DNA of 64,000 nt from Desulfovibrio sp. JC010 (lineage in GTDB: Bacteria; Desulfobacterota; Desulfovibrionia; Desulfovibrionales; Desulfovibrionaceae), in assembly GCF_010470675.1 (NCBI RefSeq), contig NZ_VOIQ01000001.1, positions 186,001 to 250,000 on the forward strand, written 5' to 3'. A program made the translations under genes and the position numbers. Every line of letters begins with the position of its first letter. Within the stretch, counting starts at the first letter, position 1. Below, one piece after another: positions 59,845 through 64,000 of the stretch. Under the pieces are notes generated by a model, which saw only the letters and a list, made by a program, of their open reading frames with translations, had not been told where the DNA came from and did no database searches.

Positions 59845-61068
59845 TTACAAACCTTCCACATAATCCATAATAGCCTGTGCTGAATTCTTGGAACAGCGCA
59901 CGGCTTCGGCAACGGTTCTGGCTCCGGTGACCACATCCCCGGAAGCGAAGATGCCTTCACGGGTGGTGCGTCCTTCCTCGTCGGTGATAACCAGTCCGGT
60001 CTTGCCGATCTCGATGCCGGTCAGGTTATTGCGCGGGGCCTGACTTACGGCGATAAAAACGGAATCAGCCTGTTCCAGCTTTTCCGAACCTTCCACGCTG
60101 GCCAGCATGATTTTTCCGTCTTCACCTTCCTGCTTTTCAGTACGGATGCAGAGCACGCCCTCCTCGGTGAGCTCCAGCGGGGAATGGAAAAACTTAAAAC
60201 GGACCCCGTCCAGCTTGGCGTAATCATACTCATACTTGGTAGCGGACATATCTTCCTGACCGCGGCGGTAAAGCACGGTAACTTCATCGGCTCCCTTGCG
60301 CAGGGCAGTTCGGGCCACATCCATGGCCACGTTCCCGGCCCCGATGACCGCCACTTTTTTGCCCAGCTGGTAGACGTCGGGATTCTTCAGATAATTGATA
60401 GCGTAATGCACATTGCCGAGGGTTTCACCCTTGAGCCGCAGGGGGCGCGGATTCCAGACCCCGGTGCCGATGAAAATGGCCTTGTAGCCGTCACGCAGCA
60501 GATCGTCGAGGGAGATAACCGGACCGATGAGCATGTTGGGCCGGATTTTAACGCCCAGCTGCAGCAACACATCACGCAGTTTTTCAAGGATATCCTTGGG
60601 CAGCCGGAATTCCGGGATGCCGTATTGCAGAACCCCGCCGATCTTGTCTTCGGATTCGAAGATGGTCACCTCATACCCTTTCAGGGCGAGGATGAAGGCC
60701 ACAGTAATCCCGGCCGGACCGGACCCGACCACAGCGATGCGGGCTTTACGTTTTTCCACCTTCTGCGGCTGAAACTGGTCCAGATAGTAGCGGGAAATGT
60801 AGTTTTCAATATCGCTGCACTGCACCGGGGAACTCTTACGGCCCAGGATGCAATGCCCTTCACAGAAATTTTCATGGGGGCAGATAAGCGAACAGACCAC
60901 GGAAAGCGGGTTGTTCTCAAAAAGCATAGCTCCGGCCTGCTGCATTTTGCCGTCCAGCAGGAGTTCGATCATTTTATTAATAGGTGTGCCGAGCGGACAC
61001 CCCTTGCTGCAAAGCGGTTTCTTGCATTGCAGGCAACGGGTCGCCTCTTCAATGATGTGTTTTCCCAT
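59845..61068 (-). CDS. Standalone GltD-like NAD(P)H oxidoreductase (glutamate synthase small-subunit type)
   Basis: 407 residues. The N-terminal Fe-S part has ATRCLQCKKPLCSKGCPLGT and VVCSLICPHENFCEGHC. The FAD domain begins ARIAVVGSGPAGITVAFILA and the NADP domain KKVAVIGAGNVAMDVARTAL, with the classical VLYRRGQEDMSA motif, then GIFASGDVVTGARTVAEAV at the FAD-closing site. No large subunit (GltB) or NfnA partner is adjacent, so it may be a subunit of an Nfn- or GltA-type complex encoded elsewhere, or act alone. It is a paralogue of the C-terminal module of RnfB in this window. The ATG at 61068 has no strong Shine-Dalgarno. Confidence 0.9.
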   Translation of the reverse strand: MGKHIIEEATRCLQCKKPLCSKGCPLGTPINKMIELLLDGKMQQAGAMLFENNPLSVVCSLICPHENFCEGHCILGRKSSPVQCSDIENYISRYYLDQFQPQKVEKRKARIAVVGSGPAGITVAFILALKGYEVTIFESEDKIGGVLQYGIPEFRLPKDILEKLRDVLLQLGVKIRPNMLIGPVISLDDLLRDGYKAIFIGTGVWNPRPLRLKGETLGNVHYAINYLKNPDVYQLGKKVAVIGAGNVAMDVARTALRKGADEVTVLYRRGQEDMSATKYEYDYAKLDGVRFKFFHSPLELTEEGVLCIRTEKQEGEDGKIMLASVEGSEKLEQADSVFIAVSQAPRNNLTGIEIGKTGLVITDEEGRTTREGIFASGDVVTGARTVAEAVRCSKNSAQAIMDYVEGL

Positions 61069-61209
61069 ATGAATGATGTGTGGTTTGGTCCTTTGATGAT
61101 GGGACCTGATTTTTATGAGAGGATTGGAAAGTAGTGCGTGGAGAAACGGAAATAGCAGGGCCGGACCATAAGGTCCAGCCCTTTGATGCCTGATACAGCC
61201 AATATGCTA

Positions 61210-62361
61210 TTAACCGTAGTAGGATTCCCTAAACAGCATTTTCATCTGCTCAACGCTGATTTCACGCGGGTTGGTGCTGGTGCAGGGATCTTCGCATGCG
61301 CCTTCGGCAATTTTGTCGAGGTTGGCGAGGAAGTCGTCTTCATTCACACCGAACTCTTTGAGGGTAGCAGGAATCTGCATGTCCACGTTGAGTTTTTTCA
61401 CGAAATTGATCAGGGAGTCGACCAATTCTTCAGTAGTAGAACCGGAAAGACCGAGTCTCTTGGCGGCGTCCGCATATTTTTCACCTGCTGTTACAGCATT
61501 GAAGCGGATTGCTGCGGGGAGATAGATGGCATTTGCGCAGCCATGAGGAATACCGAAAAGATGCCCGGTCTTGTGGGCCATGCTGTGAACAATTCCGAGG
61601 ATTGCGTTGGAAAAGGACATTCCTGCAAGGCACTGGGAAACATGCATTTTATCACGCGCTTCCCTGCCGCCTTTGTAAGAGGCAACCAGCTCGTCCTGAA
61701 TCATTTCCATGGATTTCATGGCCAGGCAGTCGGTCAGTTCATTGGACATGATGGAAACGTAAGCTTCCAGAGCATGGGTCAATGCATCCATACCGGTGTG
61801 AGCAACAAGGGATGCGGGCATGGACTGGGCCAGATCGCTGTCCACAATAGCCAGATCGGGGGTGATGTTGAAGTCGGCGATGGGGAACTTGAGCTCAGTA
61901 TCATTGTCGGTGATGATAGAGAACGCAGTTACTTCTGTTCCGGTGCCGCTGGTGGTGGGAACAGCAATGAAACGTGCTTTTTTACGCAGTTCGGGCAGGT
62001 TGAAGGGCTTTGCAGCTTCTTCAAAGGTGAAATCGGGGTTCTCGTAGAAAATCCACATGGCCTTTGCTGCATCAATGGGGGAACCGCCGCCCACGCCGAT
62101 GATCCAGTCCGGCTGGAAATCGTTCATGAGCTTTACACCGCGACGAACAGTGGCAACGGAGGGGTCAGCCTCAACACCTTCGAACAGCATGGTTTCGATT
62201 CCTGCTTCTTTCAGGAAACCTTCAATCTTAGCGAGAGCACCGTTTCTCTTTACAGAACCGCCGCTGATAACGATAACAGCTTTGCTGCCTTTAATATTTT
62301 TGAGATCTTCAATGCTTCCTGCACCAAAGTACACTTCACGGGGAATGGTAAATCTTGCCAT
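61210..62361 (-). CDS. Iron-containing alcohol dehydrogenase
   Basis: A 383-residue group III alcohol dehydrogenase that oxidises short alcohols with NAD+. The N-terminal Rossmann part contains KGSKAVIVISGGSVKRNGAL and the GGGSPIDAAKAMWIFYENPD motif; then come PTTSGTGTEVTAFSIITDND and the iron-binding part with SLVAHTGMDALTHALEAYVS and VHSMAHKTGHLFGIPHGCAN. Abundant alcohol dehydrogenases of this class support ethanol oxidation in Desulfovibrio. The ATG at 62361 (MARFTIPREVYFG) has GGAG nine bases upstream; an ATG at 62376 lacks one. It is divergent from an HxlR-type gene across an AT-rich region with a palindrome. Confidence 0.94.
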   Translation of the reverse strand: MARFTIPREVYFGAGSIEDLKNIKGSKAVIVISGGSVKRNGALAKIEGFLKEAGIETMLFEGVEADPSVATVRRGVKLMNDFQPDWIIGVGGGSPIDAAKAMWIFYENPDFTFEEAAKPFNLPELRKKARFIAVPTTSGTGTEVTAFSIITDNDTELKFPIADFNITPDLAIVDSDLAQSMPASLVAHTGMDALTHALEAYVSIMSNELTDCLAMKSMEMIQDELVASYKGGREARDKMHVSQCLAGMSFSNAILGIVHSMAHKTGHLFGIPHGCANAIYLPAAIRFNAVTAGEKYADAAKRLGLSGSTTEELVDSLINFVKKLNVDMQIPATLKEFGVNEDDFLANLDKIAEGACEDPCTSTNPREISVEQMKMLFRESYYG

Positions 62362-62785
62362 TTGTATTTTCTCCATTAACTTTTAAAAGCAACTACAATC
62401 TTATGAAGATACTTTTATTTTAAAACAAATTAAAAGTGCCAACTTTTTAATTTTGATTTTTTTTAAACTAAGGCCAAACAAAATAATTTTAAAAACCAGA
62501 AACGTTTCTATGCATCGGTTGAGAAGCGTTAAACACAAAAAACTTTTTACTGTAAAGTACGCACCTTTCAGTATCCTAGTTTACAACTGGTTCGTAGTTC
62601 CCTTTTGGTAACCACCTTTTAGAATCAATCGAAAACTACACAAAAAGCTTTAAATCTGGTAAGTTGAAAACTCTGCTGAATTGAATGCAATTTTCAATAA
62701 GCCGCAAAAGTGCTCAAAACTTCCCTGAAATATTTTTTATTTTTTTGATGACGGCCCAATTTCGCCGCAAGAATGGAGAAAAATC
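62362..62785. other. Divergent AT-rich control region between adh and hxlR-type gene
   Basis: A 424-bp gene-free stretch, strongly AT-rich near the adh start. It contains the palindrome at 62498 and presumably both promoters. I see no further gene or structured RNA in it. Confidence 0.5.
62498..62509. promoter_or_regulatory. Palindrome AGAAACGTTTCT upstream of adh
   Basis: A perfect 12-bp inverted repeat 137 bp before the adh start and 277 bp from the hxlR-type start. The AAACGTTT core is common in LacI-type operators, but no such regulator is encoded here. Confidence 0.4.
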
Positions 62786-63136
62786 ATGCCTGAAGACAGA
62801 ACTCACAAAGTGAGTTGCAGCAGCTTTACATATGAATTGGAAGTGGCCTTTGAAATCCTGTCCGGAAAATGGGTGCCGCTGATTATCTGGCACCTTGCCG
62901 ACGGAGAACCCAAAAGATTCGGGGAAATGCGCAGACTGATGCCCAAGGTGACCCAGAAAATGCTGACCCAACAACTGCGGGCACTGGAAAAACACGGCAT
63001 CGTCAGCCGCAAGGTCTATCAGGAAGTACCCCCGGCAGTAGAGTATTCCCTCACCGAGATGGGACTGAAACTGATCCCCATCTTTGAGAGTGTGAACGGC
63101 TGGGCCGTGGAGTATTTGGAAAAGCGGGACGGATAA
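62786..63136 (+). CDS. HxlR-family transcriptional regulator
   Basis: A 116-residue winged-helix regulator. The family pattern is clear: FEILSGKWVPLIIWHLADGE, PKRFGEMRRLMPKVTQKMLT, QQLRALEKHGIVSRKVYQEV and PPAVEYSLTEMGLKLIPIFE. A Cys at position 10 (KVSCSSF) sits where several HxlR members (for example YodB, HypR) have a redox-sensing Cys, so thiol or aldehyde sensing is plausible. It is divergent from adh, which makes adh a natural target. GGAGAA precedes the ATG and an intrinsic terminator follows. Confidence 0.92.
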   Translation: MPEDRTHKVSCSSFTYELEVAFEILSGKWVPLIIWHLADGEPKRFGEMRRLMPKVTQKMLTQQLRALEKHGIVSRKVYQEVPPAVEYSLTEMGLKLIPIFESVNGWAVEYLEKRDG

Positions 63137-63144
63137 AAAATGGA

Positions 63145-63176
63145 AAAGGCTGATTTCCTTCAGGAAATCAGCCTTT
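63145..63176. terminator. Bidirectional intrinsic terminator
   Basis: Perfect 15-bp arms AAAGGCTGATTTCCT and complement separated by two bases; it serves the convergent hxlR-type and sulfite-reductase genes. Confidence 0.88.
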
Positions 63177-63200
63177 CTAAATTATTAAGTCGGACTAAAT

Positions 63201-63857
63201 TTACTTAACAGCTTCAAGCAGAGCTTCTTCACCGAGACGGTCAATCAGACCGCTGATGCGTTCACGCTTACGGCCGTTTTCTTTGTAAAAATCAAGAGCC
63301 TTTTCGATCAGTGCGAGAGCTTCATCGTCAGCGAGCTTGGTGCCGATTTTCACACCTGCACGGACATTGCGCGCTGCGCCGCCTCCGAAAAGAACATCCC
63401 AACCCTTGGGGGTTCCAACGAGGCCGATATCACGCACATTGCTGAAAGCACAGACCATCTTACAGCCGGAAACACCGCTTTTAATTTTGAAGGGGTAAGG
63501 ACCGTTGGCCTTGATAACTGCAAGCAGCTTTTTACCCATGCCACGGCTGTCCTGAACGCCGTATTTACAAACGCCAACTCCGGTACAGACACCAACGGTA
63601 GGCGGAACTTTATCAATCTTGGTTCCGAGGCTGGCAATAACTTCATCCAGCTTCTCTTTGGGGATACCTTCAAGATTCAAACGCTGTCCGGTAGTCACGC
63701 GCACGGAGGTCAGATCAAATTTGGCCATGGTTTCCATGACGGTTTTCATCATACCGGGAGTACACTTACCCTGATCCAGAGGGATACGCAGGGCGTAAGT
63801 TCCGTCCTTACGTTCAACAGGCATGGCTGTGAGAGATTCAGCAACAATATTATCCAT
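63201..63857 (-). CDS. Small assimilatory-type sulfite reductase
   Basis: A 218-residue monomeric siroheme/4Fe-4S enzyme of the low-spin (P590-like) type known in Desulfovibrio, reducing sulfite by six electrons. The ferredoxin-like half (DLTSVRVTTGQRLNLEGIPK) precedes the cluster/siroheme ligands Cys91, Cys97, Cys132 and Cys136, giving the C-x5-C and C-x3-C pairs in TVGVCTGVGVCKYGVQDS and SGVSGCKMVCAFSN. The length equals that of the known Desulfovibrio enzyme. The ATG at 63857 has AAGGAG upstream; the frame extends to 63893 without support. The physiological role of this small enzyme is still debated. Confidence 0.93.
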   Translation of the reverse strand: MDNIVAESLTAMPVERKDGTYALRIPLDQGKCTPGMMKTVMETMAKFDLTSVRVTTGQRLNLEGIPKEKLDEVIASLGTKIDKVPPTVGVCTGVGVCKYGVQDSRGMGKKLLAVIKANGPYPFKIKSGVSGCKMVCAFSNVRDIGLVGTPKGWDVLFGGGAARNVRAGVKIGTKLADDEALALIEKALDFYKENGRKRERISGLIDRLGEEALLEAVK

Positions 63858-64000
63858 AAAAAAGACTCCTTGCTTATTTAGATGCCTATCCATTTACATC
63901 AGAGCGTGCTCCAGTGCAATAACGGGATGCAAGCCGCAATTCCCCTATGAATGCGACAGTTTTTAATAGGCCGACAGACATTAATGTGCTACAGAATCTT

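Noticed and set aside
61183-62379. Long open frame on the plus strand (398 codons)
   Set aside because: Antisense shadow of the iron alcohol dehydrogenase, with no recognisable domain and no start signal.
1-64000. CRISPR arrays, tRNA genes, prophage or insertion sequences
   Set aside because: No regularly spaced direct repeats, cloverleaf sequences, transposase or phage structural genes were found. The dispersed repeats are irregularly spaced and intergenic.

Overview
The window looks like chromosome of a moderately low-GC, marine Desulfovibrionaceae bacterium (Maridesulfovibrio/Desulfovibrio type); this is inferred from gene content, not from a marker gene. The clues are a small assimilatory-type sulfite reductase, an Rnf complex headed by a multiheme cytochrome c, a chemoreceptor carrying a hemerythrin domain, an iron alcohol dehydrogenase, three methyl-accepting chemotaxis proteins and very acidic flagellar hook and cap proteins. 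I see no tRNA, rRNA, CRISPR array, prophage or insertion sequence.

Layout. 1-3.2 kb: the 3' part of a hybrid histidine kinase, a small unknown protein and a receiver-TPR protein. 3.2-5.7 kb: alkylation repair (Ogt next to an Ada-AlkA fusion) and a small monooxygenase. 5.8-12 kb: a Bcr/CflA exporter divergent from a tetR-MFP-RND efflux operon. 12-13.5 kb: a metallo-beta-lactamase-fold lipoprotein and CsaA. 13.7-23.6 kb: a flagellar block on the minus strand (fliC, then sigma factor-flgD-flgE-flgK-flgL-fliD-araC) with a sigma-54-like promoter before the sigma factor. 23.9-28.5 kb: four overlapping genes that appear to form one envelope-signalling system (response regulator, TonB-dependent receptor, YfiR-like periplasmic protein, CHASE8-type histidine kinase). 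28.5-36.2 kb: K+ channel, LysE exporter, hemerythrin chemoreceptor, SMR exporter, a Bmp-type binding protein paired with a diguanylate cyclase, and a MarR regulator divergent from an ICMT-like methyltransferase.

36.4-44.4 kb: the rnf locus on the minus strand, in transcription order pentaheme cytochrome c, rnfC, rnfD, rnfG, rnfE, rnfA, rnfB, apbE. It is the most striking region. RnfB is fused to a GltD-like flavin/pyridine-nucleotide oxidoreductase, while RnfC lacks the usual glycine-rich NADH-binding loop and RnfD lacks the usual flavinylation threonine motif. A roughly 1 kb AT-rich gene-free stretch upstream holds a Rex-box-like palindrome.

45.4-64 kb: two further chemoreceptors, a PAS-GAF-GGEEF diguanylate cyclase, a FetAB-like iron exporter, a large unrecognised GAF-like protein, a Tat-lipoprotein M48 peptidase with TPRs, a periplasmic binding protein, a DUF1566 secreted protein, a standalone GltD-like oxidoreductase, iron alcohol dehydrogenase, an HxlR regulator and the sulfite reductase.

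Eight copies of a modular intergenic repeat (GGCGAAGC arm, terminator-like palindrome, CCGCCGGAGGC box, GCGCATCAA arm) are scattered over the window. One supplies the ribosome-binding site of flgK and two sit back to back inside the rnf operon.
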